NCBI RefSeq assembly: GCF_003205575.1
Contig: NZ_PYBW01000010.1
Span: 62,001 to 126,000 of the forward strand
Direction of reading: 5' to 3'
DNA length: 64,000 bases
DNA from: Streptomyces tateyamensis
Lineage (GTDB): Bacteria; Actinomycetota; Actinomycetes; Streptomycetales; Streptomycetaceae
Each line of letters begins with the position of its first letter. The stretch's first letter is position 1. Of this stretch, positions 7,657 through 16,595 are shown one piece after another. The position numbers and the translations under genes are program-made. The notes under the pieces are model-generated. The model saw nothing but the letters and a program-made list of their open reading frames with translations, was not told where the DNA came from and did not search any database.

Positions 7657-7688
7657 AGCGGTGCTCTGGCCAGCTGAGCTAAGGAGGC
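7615..7688 (-). tRNA. tRNA-Thr (anticodon TGT)
   Basis: On the minus strand the cloverleaf folds fully: acceptor GCCTCCT/AGGGGGC, D arm AGCTCAGCTGGCCAGAGC, anticodon stem CCGCT/AGCGG around loop CTTGTAA (anticodon TGT), and T loop GGTTCGAACC. No CCA is encoded. A TAGACT-like -10 lies at 7732-7737, 44 bases upstream. The 3' half is the target of the adjacent remnant element, which has regenerated a complete tRNA. Confidence 0.93.
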
Positions 7689-7856
7689 ACGGTGACCGTC
7701 CGCGGCGCGGGGCCACGGCGGTACCGGAGGCAGTCTAGCGGGCGGGGTGGGGGGCATGGGGTGGACCAGTGGGAGAGCGTGATCGGAACGGTACGGGGAC
7801 GGGGGCTGACAATCGCACGAATCGGCGGGTAGCCTCGGGGGACGCGTTGCCGGATG

Positions 7857-7872
7857 ACTGGTGTAGACCAGT
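7857..7872. promoter_or_regulatory. dre-like operator for a DasR/GntR-type regulator
   Basis: ACTGGTGTAGACCAGT differs by one central base from the perfect palindrome ACTGGTCTAGACCAGT, the form known for DasR sites in streptomycetes. A half-site (TGGACCAGT) lies at about 7762-7770. The site is 73 bases upstream of msiK. Control of the shared sugar ATPase by the aminosugar regulator is therefore likely, but unproven here. Confidence 0.72.
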
Positions 7873-7944
7873 GGCGGCGGCGCGACCACCCCACCTTTAC
7901 TCGGATCGTCCGGCACGTTCCTGCCGGTGAAGGAGAGCACAGCC

Positions 7945-9036
7945 ATGGCTTCTGTGACGTACGACAAGGCGACCCGCCTCTACAGCGGGACGGACAAGCC
8001 CGCGGTCGATGCCCTGGACCTGCACATCGAGGACGGCGAGTTCCTGGTGCTGGTCGGCCCCTCGGGCTGCGGCAAGTCGACCAGCCTGCGGATGCTGGCC
8101 GGCCTGGAGGACGTCAACGGCGGCGCCATCCGGATCGGCGACCGCGACGTGACCCACCTGCCGCCGAAGGACCGGGACATCGCGATGGTGTTCCAGAACT
8201 ACGCGCTCTACCCGCACATGACCGTCGCGGACAACATGGGCTTCGCGCTCAAGATCGCGGGCGTCAACAAGGCCGAGATCCGCCAGAAGGTGGAGGAGGC
8301 CGCGAAGATCCTCGACCTGACCCAGTACCTGGACCGCAAGCCGAAGGCGCTCTCCGGTGGTCAGCGCCAGCGCGTCGCGATGGGCCGCGCGATCGTCCGT
8401 GAGCCGCAGGTCTTCCTGATGGACGAGCCACTGTCCAACCTGGACGCCAAGCTCCGCGTCTCCACCCGCACCCAGATCGCCGGCCTGCAGCGCCGCCTGG
8501 GCATCACCACGGTCTACGTCACCCACGACCAGACCGAGGCCATGACCATGGGCGACCGCGTCGCGGTGCTCAAGGACGGTCTGCTGCAGCAGGTCGACAC
8601 CCCGCGCCGGATGTACGACCGGCCCGCCAACGTCTTCGTGGCCGGCTTCATCGGCTCGCCCGCGATGAACCTGGTCGACGTGCCGCTGGTGGACGGCGGC
8701 GTGAAGTTCGGCGGCTCGGTCATCAACATCTCCCGCGAGGACCTGGCCGGCGTCGGCAGCGACAAGACGGTGACCGTCGGCATCCGCCCGGAGCACTTCG
8801 AGATCGTCCCCAGCGGCGGCCTGGAGGGCGTGGCGGTGACCGTCAACGTGGTCGAGGAGCTCGGCGCGGACGGCTTCGTCTACGGCACCACCCAGGTCAG
8901 TGGCGTGGACAAGGACATCGTGGTCCGGGTGCACGGCCGTCAGATCCCGGCCAAGGGCGAGACGATCCACGTGGTCCCGACCGGCGGCGAGCCCCACGTC
9001 TTCTCCGCCAGCACCGGTGCCCGCCTGAGCGCCTGA
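7945..9036 (+). CDS. msiK: MsiK-type multiple-sugar ABC importer ATPase
   Basis: 363 residues. Walker A is GPSGCGKST (38-46), Q-loop Q84, signature LSGGQRQR (136-143), Walker B VFLMDEP (156-162), and H194. The C-terminal about 120 residues form the regulatory OB-like domain of the UgpC/MalK class. In streptomycetes one MsiK energises many carbohydrate importers, and here too no permease or binding-protein genes flank it. AAGGAG precedes ATG 7945; the GTG 18 bases upstream is rejected. A dre-like site lies upstream and a strong terminator at 9118-9155 follows, so it is monocistronic. Confidence 0.93.
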   Translation: MASVTYDKATRLYSGTDKPAVDALDLHIEDGEFLVLVGPSGCGKSTSLRMLAGLEDVNGGAIRIGDRDVTHLPPKDRDIAMVFQNYALYPHMTVADNMGFALKIAGVNKAEIRQKVEEAAKILDLTQYLDRKPKALSGGQRQRVAMGRAIVREPQVFLMDEPLSNLDAKLRVSTRTQIAGLQRRLGITTVYVTHDQTEAMTMGDRVAVLKDGLLQQVDTPRRMYDRPANVFVAGFIGSPAMNLVDVPLVDGGVKFGGSVINISREDLAGVGSDKTVTVGIRPEHFEIVPSGGLEGVAVTVNVVEELGADGFVYGTTQVSGVDKDIVVRVHGRQIPAKGETIHVVPTGGEPHVFSASTGARLSA

Positions 9037-9117
9037 GCGCCAGCACCTGAGCACGAGTACCTGAGCACGGAGCACCCGCCCGCCGCCGAGCGCGGCCGGT
9101 GCCGCTCTAGAACACTT

Positions 9118-9155
9118 GGCGAGCCCCGTCGGACACCCGTCCGGCGGGGCTCGCC
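9118..9155 (+). terminator. rho-independent-type terminator after msiK
   Basis: GGCGAGCCCCG pairs perfectly with CGGGGCTCGCC around a short partly paired loop, 80 bases after the msiK stop. No long T-run follows, as is usual in actinomycetes. Confidence 0.8.
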
Positions 9156-9219
9156 GCTTCGTCACTCGTCCGTGTGACGCGGTGTCGGCGGACCCTCACA
9201 CGGCGCTAACCTCGCTGGC

Positions 9220-9678
9220 GTGAAGCAGCTCGTTCGCCGAATCGGCCAGACCATCGCCCTCACCCTGCCCGTGATCCTGGTGACCACCGGCACCCTCGCC
9301 GTGACCAGGGTCGCCTGGGCTCCGCCCGTCGGGGACGACCAGCAGGTGGTCGCCGCCGCGAGCGGCTCCGGCCCGGGCATCGGCCGCAGCGCCAACGCGG
9401 GCGCCGGCAGCACCGCCCAGCAGCATCCTGGGATGGCACCGCAGGACGCCCTGCGCGCCGACCTGATGGAGGAGCTGCGCACCCGCGGCGCCGCCTCCGC
9501 GCTGGACCTGCTGGAGCGCTCGATGCACGAGCAGCCCGCGCTCACCCCGTACTGCACCACGCTGGCCCAGGAGTTGGGCCGGGCGACGCTGAAGAAGTAC
9601 CAGGGCGACGTGCAGCGCGCCCGCTCCTTCGCCCGCCCGGTCTGCGACGGCTCGTTCGCCGCCGGCATCGCAGGCTGA
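9220..9678 (+). CDS. conserved secreted or membrane-anchored protein, unknown function
   Basis: 152 residues starting at GTG 9220. A basic N terminus (KQLVRRIGQ) is followed by one hydrophobic segment (TIALTLPVILVTTGTLAVT), giving a signal peptide or signal anchor. A flexible Gly/Ala/Ser linker precedes a helical domain of about 75 residues with two cysteines (YCTTLAQE, PVCDGSF) that could form a disulfide outside the cell. I do not recognise a named family. It sits between msiK and the nucleotidyltransferase. Confidence 0.7.
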   Translation: MKQLVRRIGQTIALTLPVILVTTGTLAVTRVAWAPPVGDDQQVVAAASGSGPGIGRSANAGAGSTAQQHPGMAPQDALRADLMEELRTRGAASALDLLERSMHEQPALTPYCTTLAQELGRATLKKYQGDVQRARSFARPVCDGSFAAGIAG

Positions 9679-9752
9679 CGACGGAGCAGGAGCACCGACT
9701 GACGAGGGGTCAAGGACGCCTCACGCGGGGTGCGCAGGCCTATCCTGCCCCC

Positions 9753-10547
9753 ATGACCGGCTTCGAGCACACCAGTACCCCGCCCGCGCCAGCCGCCTCG
9801 CCCGTGCTGGCCCAGACCGTCGCTCCGACCGTGGCTCCGACCGTCACCCAGGCCGTCATCCTGGCCGGCGGTCAGGGCTCCCGCCTGCGCCCGTACACCG
9901 ATGACCGGCCCAAGCCGCTGGTCGAGATCCCCGGCACCGGCACCCCGATCGTCGGCCACCAACTCGCTTGGCTGGCCGCCGAAGGCGTGACGGACGTGGT
10001 GATCTCCTGCGGCCATCTGGCCGAGGTGCTGCAGGACTGGCTCGACCGCACCGAACTGCCGCTGCGTGCCGGCACCGTGGTCGAGACCGAGCCCCTGGGC
10101 CGGGGCGGCGGGCTGAAGTTCGCCGCCAAGGCGCTGCCCCGCCCGGACCAGCCCTGGTACGCCACCAACGGCGACATCTGGACCAGGTTCAGCCTGCGCG
10201 AGATGGCCGCCTTCCACCATGAGCGGGACGCCCTGGCCACCCTCGCGCTGGCCCGCCCGCGGATCCCGTGGGGCGCGGTGGAGACCGACCGGTTCGGCAA
10301 CGTGCTGGACTTCATCGAGTCCCCACCCTCGCCGTTCCTGATCAACGCCGGCCTGTACGTCTTCGCACCCGGCTTCGCCGAGCTGCTCCCCGACGTCGGC
10401 GACCACGAGCGCACCACGTTCCCCCAACTCGCCCGCGCCAAGCGGCTGGCGGGCTACCAGTTGCCGCAGGGCGTGTACTGGCGCGCCATCGACACCGCCA
10501 AGGACCTCAGCGAGGCGGCGAAGGAGCTGGCGAGCAGCAACTCCTGA
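9753..10547 (+). CDS. sugar-nucleotidyltransferase family protein
   Basis: 264 residues. Nucleotide-binding signature GGQGSRLRP (39-47), then DRPKPLVEI (51-59), and the metal-binding NGD (D141) of the mannose-1-phosphate guanylyltransferase / glucose-1-phosphate thymidylyltransferase superfamily. It has only the Rossmann-like catalytic domain and no left-handed beta-helix, so it is a short form. The first 30 residues (repeated PTVAPTV) are low complexity, and the true start could be internal. The sugar and nucleotide are not predictable. A terminator at 10606-10645 follows. Confidence 0.82.
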   Translation: MTGFEHTSTPPAPAASPVLAQTVAPTVAPTVTQAVILAGGQGSRLRPYTDDRPKPLVEIPGTGTPIVGHQLAWLAAEGVTDVVISCGHLAEVLQDWLDRTELPLRAGTVVETEPLGRGGGLKFAAKALPRPDQPWYATNGDIWTRFSLREMAAFHHERDALATLALARPRIPWGAVETDRFGNVLDFIESPPSPFLINAGLYVFAPGFAELLPDVGDHERTTFPQLARAKRLAGYQLPQGVYWRAIDTAKDLSEAAKELASSNS

Positions 10548-10605
10548 CGGAAAACGAGGACCGGGGACCGGGCGGGTAGCAAGAGGGCAAACAGCAAAGG
10601 GCAAA

Positions 10606-10645
10606 GGGCGGGTGGCCCCTCTGTCAGGAGAGGGACCACCCGCCC
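10606..10645. terminator. bidirectional hairpin terminator
   Basis: GGGCGGGTGG pairs with CCACCCGCCC, enclosing a smaller inner stem (CCCTCT/AGAGGG). It lies between the converging nucleotidyltransferase and DoxX genes. Confidence 0.85.
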
Positions 10646-10679
10646 AGCCATTCAGCCGTCGATCCAGCCGGCGACCGGC

Positions 10680-12485
10680 TCACACCACCGGATGCCGCAC
10701 CGCCCCGCCGCCGGGCCCCGCCATCCCCAGCGGCGACGGCAGCAGTTGCAGCGGCGGCCCGCTGCCCAGCACCCCGCCGATCAGACCGCCACCGGTCGGG
10801 CTCGGCTTGGGCGCCCGGTTGCCCGAGCCGGAGGAGCCGCCACCGGGCGTGGCGCCCGCGCCGGGCTGGCCGGGCGCGGTCGGGGCGCCACCCTGGCCGG
10901 TCTCCGCCCCGCCCCGGGTGCTGGCGGACGGGTGCGGCCTCGCGCTGTGGCTGGGTGCGGCCGACGGCGTGGCGGGCGCCGACGGCGGGGCGGGGGGGGG
11001 CGGCGGGCCCGCCGGCGTGGCCGAGGGGTGCGGCGGGCTGGAGACCCCGTTGCCCGGCCAGACCGGCGTGCCGTAGTCGGTCGGCGGCGGCGTGCCGGGC
11101 TGCGGCCGGGCGCTGGAGCGCACCGCGGCGCCCAGCAGCGAGCCGAGCAGCAGGGTCAGCCCGATCACCACGGTGGCCAGCACCGTGCCGCGGCGCAGCA
11201 CCCGGCGCCGCACCGCGCGCGGCGCCTGCGGCCCGTACCGGCGCCAGGCCTCCAGCGCGAGCCGCCCGTCCAGCGAGGCGAACGGCGCGCCGGCGATCAG
11301 CAGCGGGCTCCAGGCGGCCAGGAAGATCAGGTCGGGCGTGTCGTAGACCGGCACGGCGCGCCAGCTGACGGTGAACAGCAGCGCGGCGGAGAGCAGCATC
11401 GCCGCGGCGGCCGCCAGCCGCTGCCACAGGCCGAGCAGCGCCAGCACGCCGACCACGACCTCGGTGAACGCCACCGCCAGCCCGGAGCCGACCGGGTGCG
11501 CCATGGCGAAGTCCAGCAGCGGCTGGGCCACCTTCCACGGGTGCAGCGAGGAGAGCCAGCGCATCATCGAGCCGCGCGCGCCGCCGTCGAAGTAGACCGG
11601 GTCGCACAGCTTGCTGAACCCGGCGTAGACCGAGAGCGAGCCGAGCACCAGCCGCAGCGGCAGCAGCACCAGGCCCAGGTCGACCTTGCGGCCGGGGTAC
11701 CAGGCGTGCCGACTGGACTCGCCGGCCGGCGCTGCCGAGTGCTCGGGCAGCTCACCGGCGGGCTTCCAGGCGGGGCGCAGCGGCCGGACGGGCGCGGCGG
11801 CCGGACGACCGGCGGCCGGCCCGCGGCCGCCGGGAGCCCCGGGCGTGCCGTGCGGCTGGCGCGGCACGGCGGCACCGCGCCCGTACCCACCGGGCTTGCC
11901 GGCCCCGCCGCCCGTGCCGGGCCCACCGGACCGGTAGCCGTACTCGTCACCCGAGCCGTCCCAGCCGGGCAGCTCCATCGGCTGGGTCGCCTCCGGGTCG
12001 GCCAGCCCGACCGAGGACCCGCCCGGCGCGCCGCCGGTCGATGGCCCGCCCACCGAAGCGCCCAGCGCCGCGGCTCCGGCCGGCACGGTGTTCAGCCGCA
12101 CCGCGTCCAGCAACTGACTGGCCGCCAGGTCGCCGGGCGCCGCCTGGCCGCTCCAGGTCACCGCGGTGACCCGGCCCTTGCGCCGCGGGGCGCCGCTCAG
12201 CGAGCCGCGCCCGCTGCCGTCCGCCGCCCCGGCCCGGACCAGCCCGGGCCGCCCGCCGTAGCTGTGCGCGGAGTACGGGCGGCCGAAGGCGTCCGCGTAG
12301 GGCGCGGCCACCGCCGGCGGTGCGTCGATCATCGGCAGCACCGGGTCCGCCAGCCGGAGCCGGAAACTGACCTGGGTACTGCTGAGCCGGGCCGGATCGC
12401 TCGGCACCTTGACGGTGCTGAGACCGGGCTCCGCCTCCATGGCTGCTCCGCCCAGCCCTGGGCGCCGACGTGTTCTGGTGTCCAC
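10680..12485 (-). CDS. DoxX-family membrane protein with long disordered flanks
   Basis: 601 residues from GTG 12485 (AGAGGGG upstream); an ATG at 12440 with GGAG is a credible alternative. About residues 265-430 form a four-helix DoxX domain, beginning VDLGLVLLPLRLVLGSLSVY and containing the family-typical GFSKL. A further membrane segment lies near 440-460, followed by a Pro/Ser/Ala-rich tail of about 140 residues. The N-terminal 260 residues are Gly/Pro/Arg-rich and probably cytosolic. DoxX proteins are linked to quinone or thiol redox at the membrane, but the role here is inferred. It lies downstream of rlmB on the same strand. Confidence 0.82.
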   Translation of the reverse strand: MDTRTRRRPGLGGAAMEAEPGLSTVKVPSDPARLSSTQVSFRLRLADPVLPMIDAPPAVAAPYADAFGRPYSAHSYGGRPGLVRAGAADGSGRGSLSGAPRRKGRVTAVTWSGQAAPGDLAASQLLDAVRLNTVPAGAAALGASVGGPSTGGAPGGSSVGLADPEATQPMELPGWDGSGDEYGYRSGGPGTGGGAGKPGGYGRGAAVPRQPHGTPGAPGGRGPAAGRPAAAPVRPLRPAWKPAGELPEHSAAPAGESSRHAWYPGRKVDLGLVLLPLRLVLGSLSVYAGFSKLCDPVYFDGGARGSMMRWLSSLHPWKVAQPLLDFAMAHPVGSGLAVAFTEVVVGVLALLGLWQRLAAAAAMLLSAALLFTVSWRAVPVYDTPDLIFLAAWSPLLIAGAPFASLDGRLALEAWRRYGPQAPRAVRRRVLRRGTVLATVVIGLTLLLGSLLGAAVRSSARPQPGTPPPTDYGTPVWPGNGVSSPPHPSATPAGPPPPPAPPSAPATPSAAPSHSARPHPSASTRGGAETGQGGAPTAPGQPGAGATPGGGSSGSGNRAPKPSPTGGGLIGGVLGSGPPLQLLPSPLGMAGPGGGAVRHPVV

Positions 12486-12680
12486 GCCCCTCTAACCGGG
12501 TGACACCGCGATAGGACACTCTCCCGGGTGCAACTCCCGGGCGGGGCTGACGGTTGCGGTCACTCTCGTGCGCGATGCCGATCGGCCCAGTCAGAGCCGA
12601 CCAGAACCGCGCCTGATCCGAACAACTGTCAACGCCGCGCCACCAGCTGTACTAGTGCCGCCCGCACCCGGCCGACGGCG

Positions 12681-12715
12681 CTACCAGCTACCAGCTACCA
12701 GCTACCAGCTACCGG
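12681..12715. repeat. 7-bp tandem repeat (CTACCAG)
   Basis: Four perfect CTACCAG copies plus a degenerate fifth lie a few bases beyond the rlmB stop. The rest of 12486-12725 contains nothing else I can support. Confidence 0.85.
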
Positions 12716-12725
12716 CCACCAGCCA

Positions 12726-13718
12726 CTAACGCTTGGCCCGCATCCGCGCCGCCTCGTAGAGCACGATGCCCGCCGCCACACCGGCGTTCAGCGACTCGGT
12801 CCGCCCCGGCATCGGGATCCGCGCCCGGATGTCGCAGGTCTCCGAGACCAGCCGGGACAGCCCCTTGCCCTCGCTGCCGGCCACGATCGCCACCGGGCCG
12901 GTCAGCGCCTCCAGGTCGCCGATCTCCGTTTCGCCGTCCGCCGCTAGGCCGACCACCAGCACGCCGGCCTTCTGGTAGGCCTCCAGCGCGCGGGTCAGGT
13001 TGGTGGCCCGGGCCACCTGCAGCCGGGCCGCGGCACCGGAGGAGGTCTTCCAGGCACCGGCGGTCATACCTGCCGCACGCCGCTCCGGAATCACCACGCC
13101 GTGCGCCCCGAACGCGGCCGCCGAGCGGACCACGGCGCCGAGGTTGCGCGAGTCGGTGACCCCGTCCAGCACCATGACCAGCGCGTCCTCGCCCTGATCG
13201 GCCGCCACCGCCAGCAGGTCGTCCGGGTGCGCGTACTCGTACGGCGGGACCTGGAGCACCAGGCCCTGGTGGTTCAGGCCGCCGGTCATCTGGTCCAGCT
13301 GCGGGCGCGGGGCCTCCATCAGCGGGATGCCGCGGTCGTTGGCGGCCTGGAAGGCCTCGCGCACCCGGTCGTCGGTGTCGATGAACTGCAACACGTACAG
13401 CGCCGTGGCCGGCACCCCGCCCTGCAGCGCCTCGACCACCGAGTTGCGGCCGACCACCAGCTCGGCAGCGCCGGCACCGCCGCGGCCGCCACGGCCGCCG
13501 CCACCGGCCCGGCGCATCCCGGCCCGCGCCTTGGCGTCCCGCTCGCGCTTGATCGCCGCGTTCGCGGCCCGCTGCTTGGGGTGGCCCTTGCGCTCCTCGC
13601 CGGGCGGGGTCGGGCCCTTGCCCTGCAGGGCCTTCCGGCTGTGGCCGCCGGTACCGACACTCGCACCCTTCTTCGATCCGGGGTTGCGGCGGTTCCTGCG
13701 CTGGCTGTTGCCGGCCAT
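12726..13718 (-). CDS. rlmB: 23S rRNA (guanosine-2'-O-)-methyltransferase RlmB-like
   Basis: 330 residues. The first 80 are basic and disordered, an RNA-binding tail common in actinobacterial RlmB. About 85-165 is the substrate-binding domain. The rest is the SPOUT methyltransferase with its three motifs: SRNLGAVVRSA, AGSEGKGLS and SLNAGVAAGIVLYEA (knotted SAM site). RlmB methylates G2251 (E. coli numbering) of the 23S peptidyl-transferase loop; TrmH-type tRNA activity is the main alternative. It follows cysS on the minus strand after a hairpin at 13768-13794. Confidence 0.9.
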   Translation of the reverse strand: MAGNSQRRNRRNPGSKKGASVGTGGHSRKALQGKGPTPPGEERKGHPKQRAANAAIKRERDAKARAGMRRAGGGGRGGRGGAGAAELVVGRNSVVEALQGGVPATALYVLQFIDTDDRVREAFQAANDRGIPLMEAPRPQLDQMTGGLNHQGLVLQVPPYEYAHPDDLLAVAADQGEDALVMVLDGVTDSRNLGAVVRSAAAFGAHGVVIPERRAAGMTAGAWKTSSGAAARLQVARATNLTRALEAYQKAGVLVVGLAADGETEIGDLEALTGPVAIVAGSEGKGLSRLVSETCDIRARIPMPGRTESLNAGVAAGIVLYEAARMRAKR

Positions 13719-13767
13719 GGCTGTACTTCCTGTTCTGTTGCCGAACTGCGGTCTGCTTCATGCCGAA

Positions 13768-13794
13768 GGGCCGTACTCCTGGAGAGTACGGCCC
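13768..13794 (-). terminator. hairpin downstream of cysS
   Basis: A perfect 11-bp stem (GGGCCGTACTC / GAGTACGGCCC) with a 5-base loop lies between the cysS stop and the rlmB start. It may end cysS or attenuate read-through into rlmB. Confidence 0.75.
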
Positions 13795-13854
13795 AGCGGC
13801 GCCCCTCGCGCGGGCGCCCGGGGGTGACTGCTTCCCCTGCGCGGCCGCTCTGAG

Positions 13855-15249
13855 CTACTGCTTGGTGATCGTCCAGCGCGGGCCGGACGGGGTGTCCTCG
13901 ATCGCCAGCCCGGACTTGCCGAGCTGGTCGCGGATGGCGTCCGCGCTGGCGAAGTCCTTGCGGGCCCGGGCCGCCTCGCGCTGCTCCAGCACCAGGTGGA
14001 CCAGCGAGTCGACCACGCCGTGCAGGTCCTCGCCGCCGGCCCCGGTGGACCACTGCGGGTCCAGCGGGTCCAGGCCCAGTACTCCGAGCATCGCACGGAC
14101 CTCGGCCAGGCGGGCGGCCGCGCCCTCCTTGTCGTCCGCGGTCAGCGCGCTGTTGCCCTGGCGGACGGCGGTGTGCAGCACGGCCAGCGCCTGCGGCACC
14201 CCGAGGTCGTCGTCCATCGCCTCTGCGAAGGCCGGCGGCACCTCGGCGGCCGGCTCCACCGGCCCGCACAGCTCGGTCGCCCGCTGGATGAAGCCCTCGA
14301 TCCGGGCGAAGGAGGTCTCCGCCTCGGCGATCGCCTCCTCGCTGTACTCGATCATCGAGCGGTAGTGCGGGGCGGCCAGGTAGTAGCGCAGCACGATCGG
14401 GCGCCAGCGCTGCACCATCTCGGAGATCAGCACCGAGTTGCCGAGCGACTTGCTCATCTTCTCGCCGCTCATGGTGACCCAGGCGTTGTGCACCCAGAAG
14501 TTGGCGAAGTCGTCGCCGAACGCCTTGGACTGGGCGATCTCGTTCTCGTGGTGCGGGAAGATCAGGTCCAGCCCGCCGCCGTGGATGTCGAAGGCGCGGC
14601 CCAGGTACTTGTGCACCATCGCGGAGCACTCCAGGTGCCAGCCGGGCCGGCCCCTGCCCCACGGGGTGGTCCAGCTCGGCTCGCCCTCCTTGGCCGCCTT
14701 CCACATCGCGAAGTCGCGCGGGTCGCGCTTGCCGGTCTCGCCCTCGCCCTCGGGCTGGCGCAGGTTCTCCAACTGCTGGTTGGAGAGCTCCAGGTAGCCG
14801 GGGTAGGAGCGGACGTCGAAGTAGACGTTGCCGTCGGCCGCGTAGGCGTGGCCCTTGGCGATCAGCGCCTGCATCATGTCGATCATCTCGGGCACGTGGC
14901 CGGTGGCCCGCGGCTCGACGCTCGGCCGCAGGCAGCCGAGTGCCTCGTAACCGTCGTTGAAGGCACGCTCGTTGGCGTAGGCGATCTGCCACCAGGGCAC
15001 GCCGAGCTCGTGCTCCTTCTTGATCACCTTGTCGTCGATGTCGGTGACGTTGCGCACGAAGGTGACGTCGTAGCCGCGGTAGGTGAACCAGCGGCTCAGC
15101 ACGTCGAAGTTGAGGTTGGACCGGATGTGCCCGATGTGCGGTGCCCCCTGCACGGTCGCGCCGCACAGGTACATCGAGACACAACCCGGTACAAGCGGGA
15201 CGAAGTCGCGTACCTGGCGGGCGTTGGTGTCGTACAGACGAAGGCTCAC
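13855..15249 (-). CDS. cysS: cysteinyl-tRNA synthetase
   Basis: 464 residues starting at GTG 15249. The class I signature HIGH (38-41) and KMSKS (264-268) are intact. Zinc ligands include C29 in YLCG, C208 in LECSA and the HHEN motif near 233. A C-terminal DALR-type helical domain follows, giving a normal full length. The enzyme charges tRNA-Cys; actinobacteria also carry the paralogue MshC for mycothiol, but MshC is shorter and lacks this C-terminal extension, so this is the housekeeping copy. It is downstream of ispD-ispF on the same strand. Confidence 0.95.
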   Translation of the reverse strand: MSLRLYDTNARQVRDFVPLVPGCVSMYLCGATVQGAPHIGHIRSNLNFDVLSRWFTYRGYDVTFVRNVTDIDDKVIKKEHELGVPWWQIAYANERAFNDGYEALGCLRPSVEPRATGHVPEMIDMMQALIAKGHAYAADGNVYFDVRSYPGYLELSNQQLENLRQPEGEGETGKRDPRDFAMWKAAKEGEPSWTTPWGRGRPGWHLECSAMVHKYLGRAFDIHGGGLDLIFPHHENEIAQSKAFGDDFANFWVHNAWVTMSGEKMSKSLGNSVLISEMVQRWRPIVLRYYLAAPHYRSMIEYSEEAIAEAETSFARIEGFIQRATELCGPVEPAAEVPPAFAEAMDDDLGVPQALAVLHTAVRQGNSALTADDKEGAAARLAEVRAMLGVLGLDPLDPQWSTGAGGEDLHGVVDSLVHLVLEQREAARARKDFASADAIRDQLGKSGLAIEDTPSGPRWTITKQ

Positions 15250-15316
15250 AGCGACCAGCGTAGTGGGCGCGGGCGGTGCCGCAGAAACTTTCCCGCCCGC
15301 CGGCCGCCGCCCGCCG

Positions 15317-15799
15317 TCAGCCGCGCGGGTAGACCAGCGCCGTGGCCAGCCCGACCAGGCCCTCGCCGCGACCGGTCATGCCCAGCCCGTCGGTGGTCGC
15401 CGCGGCGAGCGAGACCGGCGCACCGGCCGCCGCCGACAGCACCTTCTCGGCCTCCTCGCGGCGGGTGCCGATCCGCGGCTTGAGCCCGACCACCTGCACC
15501 GCGACGTTGCCGATCTCGAAGCCGGCCGCCCGCACGATCCGGGCCGCCTCGGCCAGCAGGGTGGCCCCGGAGGCGCCGGCCCACTCGGGGCGCCCGGTGC
15601 CGAAGTGGGTGCCCAGGTCGCCCAGCCCGGCCGCCGAGAAGATCGCGTTGCAGGCAGCGTGCGCCGCCACGTCCCCGTCCGAGTGGCCGGCCAGCCCCTG
15701 GTCGTGGCCCTCCCAGAGCAGGCCGCCGAGCCAGAGCGGCACCCCGTCCGCGAAGGCGTGCACATCGGTACCGATACCGACCCGGGGGATCACCGGCAT
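15317..15799 (-). CDS. ispF: 2-C-methyl-D-erythritol 2,4-cyclodiphosphate synthase
   Basis: 160 residues with the YgbB-family metal site: GTDVH (D12, H14) and GHSDGD (39-43) with H47. It converts CDP-ME phosphate into ME-cPP in the MEP isoprenoid pathway. The start ATG 15799 has GGAGTGGAG upstream and begins right at the fold; an alternative ATG at 15871 would add 24 residues and overlap ispD by 11 bases. IspD immediately precedes it, so two consecutive-class steps of the pathway are made together. Confidence 0.93.
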   Translation of the reverse strand: MPVIPRVGIGTDVHAFADGVPLWLGGLLWEGHDQGLAGHSDGDVAAHAACNAIFSAAGLGDLGTHFGTGRPEWAGASGATLLAEAARIVRAAGFEIGNVAVQVVGLKPRIGTRREEAEKVLSAAAGAPVSLAAATTDGLGMTGRGEGLVGLATALVYPRG

Positions 15800-15860
15800 G
15801 ACGACTGACTCCACTCCAGCAGTTGACGACGGATCAGGCAGCAACGCATCAGGAAGCGGC

Positions 15861-16595
15861 TCAGAAGCCATCGGAGGCCCTGCGGCGGGCCAGCACGGCC
15901 TCGGCCAGCACCAGGTCCAGCGGCCTGGTCACCTTGAACGCCTCCTCGTGGCCCGGCACCACGACCACCTGGTCGCCGTACCACTCCACCAGCCCCGCGT
16001 CGTCGGTCACCGCCGGACCGCCGCCGGAGGCCGCCTCGGCCAGCGCCTTGGCGTGCACCTCGGCCAGCAGCTCGCGCCGGAAGCCCTGCGGGGTCTGCAC
16101 CGCGCGCAGCGTGGACCGGTCCGGGGTGTCCAGCACCGGCTCCGGCCGCCCCGGCTCGCCCGGGGCGACCCGCTTGACCGTGTCGGCCAGCGGCACCGCC
16201 GGCACCACGGCCCGGGCACCGCCGCGCACCGCGTTCACCACCGCGTCCACCACCTCGACCGGGACCAGCGGCCGGGCCGCGTCGTGCACCAGCACGATCT
16301 CGGTCTGCTCCGGGATCGCGGCCAGCCCGAGGCGGACCGACTCCTGCCGGGTCGCCCCGCCGGCCACCACCCGCACGTCCTTGCCGTCCAGCCCGTGGCT
16401 GTCCAGCAGCGAGACCACCTCGGCCACGCCTTGCGGCGGAGCCGCCACCACGACCAGGCCGACCGCCCGGCTGCGGGCCAGCGCACGCACCGCGTGCACC
16501 AGCAGCGGGGCGCCGCCCAGCTCGCGCAGCGCCTTCGGCGCGCCCGGCCCGAGCCGCTCGCCCCGCCCGGCAGCCGGAACCACGGCCGCTGCCAC
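15861..16595 (-). CDS. ispD: 2-C-methyl-D-erythritol 4-phosphate cytidylyltransferase
   Basis: 244 residues. The CTP-binding N terminus [10 protein letters not shown] (8-17) is followed by K21 and, later, VHDAARPLV, the family hallmark for substrate phosphate binding. It transfers CMP to MEP in the non-mevalonate pathway. The start is GTG 16595; AGGAG is only two bases away, which is unusually close, but upstream the frame is closed by a stop. It is followed by ispF and preceded, 399 bases upstream, by carD on the same strand. Confidence 0.93.
   Translation of the reverse strand: MAAAVVPAAGRGERLGPGAPKALRELGGAPLLVHAVRALARSRAVGLVVVAAPPQGVAEVVSLLDSHGLDGKDVRVVAGGATRQESVRLGLAAIPEQTEIVLVHDAARPLVPVEVVDAVVNAVRGGARAVVPAVPLADTVKRVAPGEPGRPEPVLDTPDRSTLRAVQTPQGFRRELLAEVHAKALAEAASGGGPAVTDDAGLVEWYGDQVVVVPGHEEAFKVTRPLDLVLAEAVLARRRASDGF

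Noticed and set aside
9162-10604. A 480-codon open frame on the minus strand opposite the nucleotidyltransferase and secreted-protein genes
   Set aside because: It is a GC-rich antisense shadow: its protein is Arg/Gly/His-rich without motifs, while the plus strand encodes recognised genes.
12681-12715. CTACCAG repeats considered as a CRISPR-like array
   Set aside because: Units are seven bases without spacers, so this is a simple tandem repeat.
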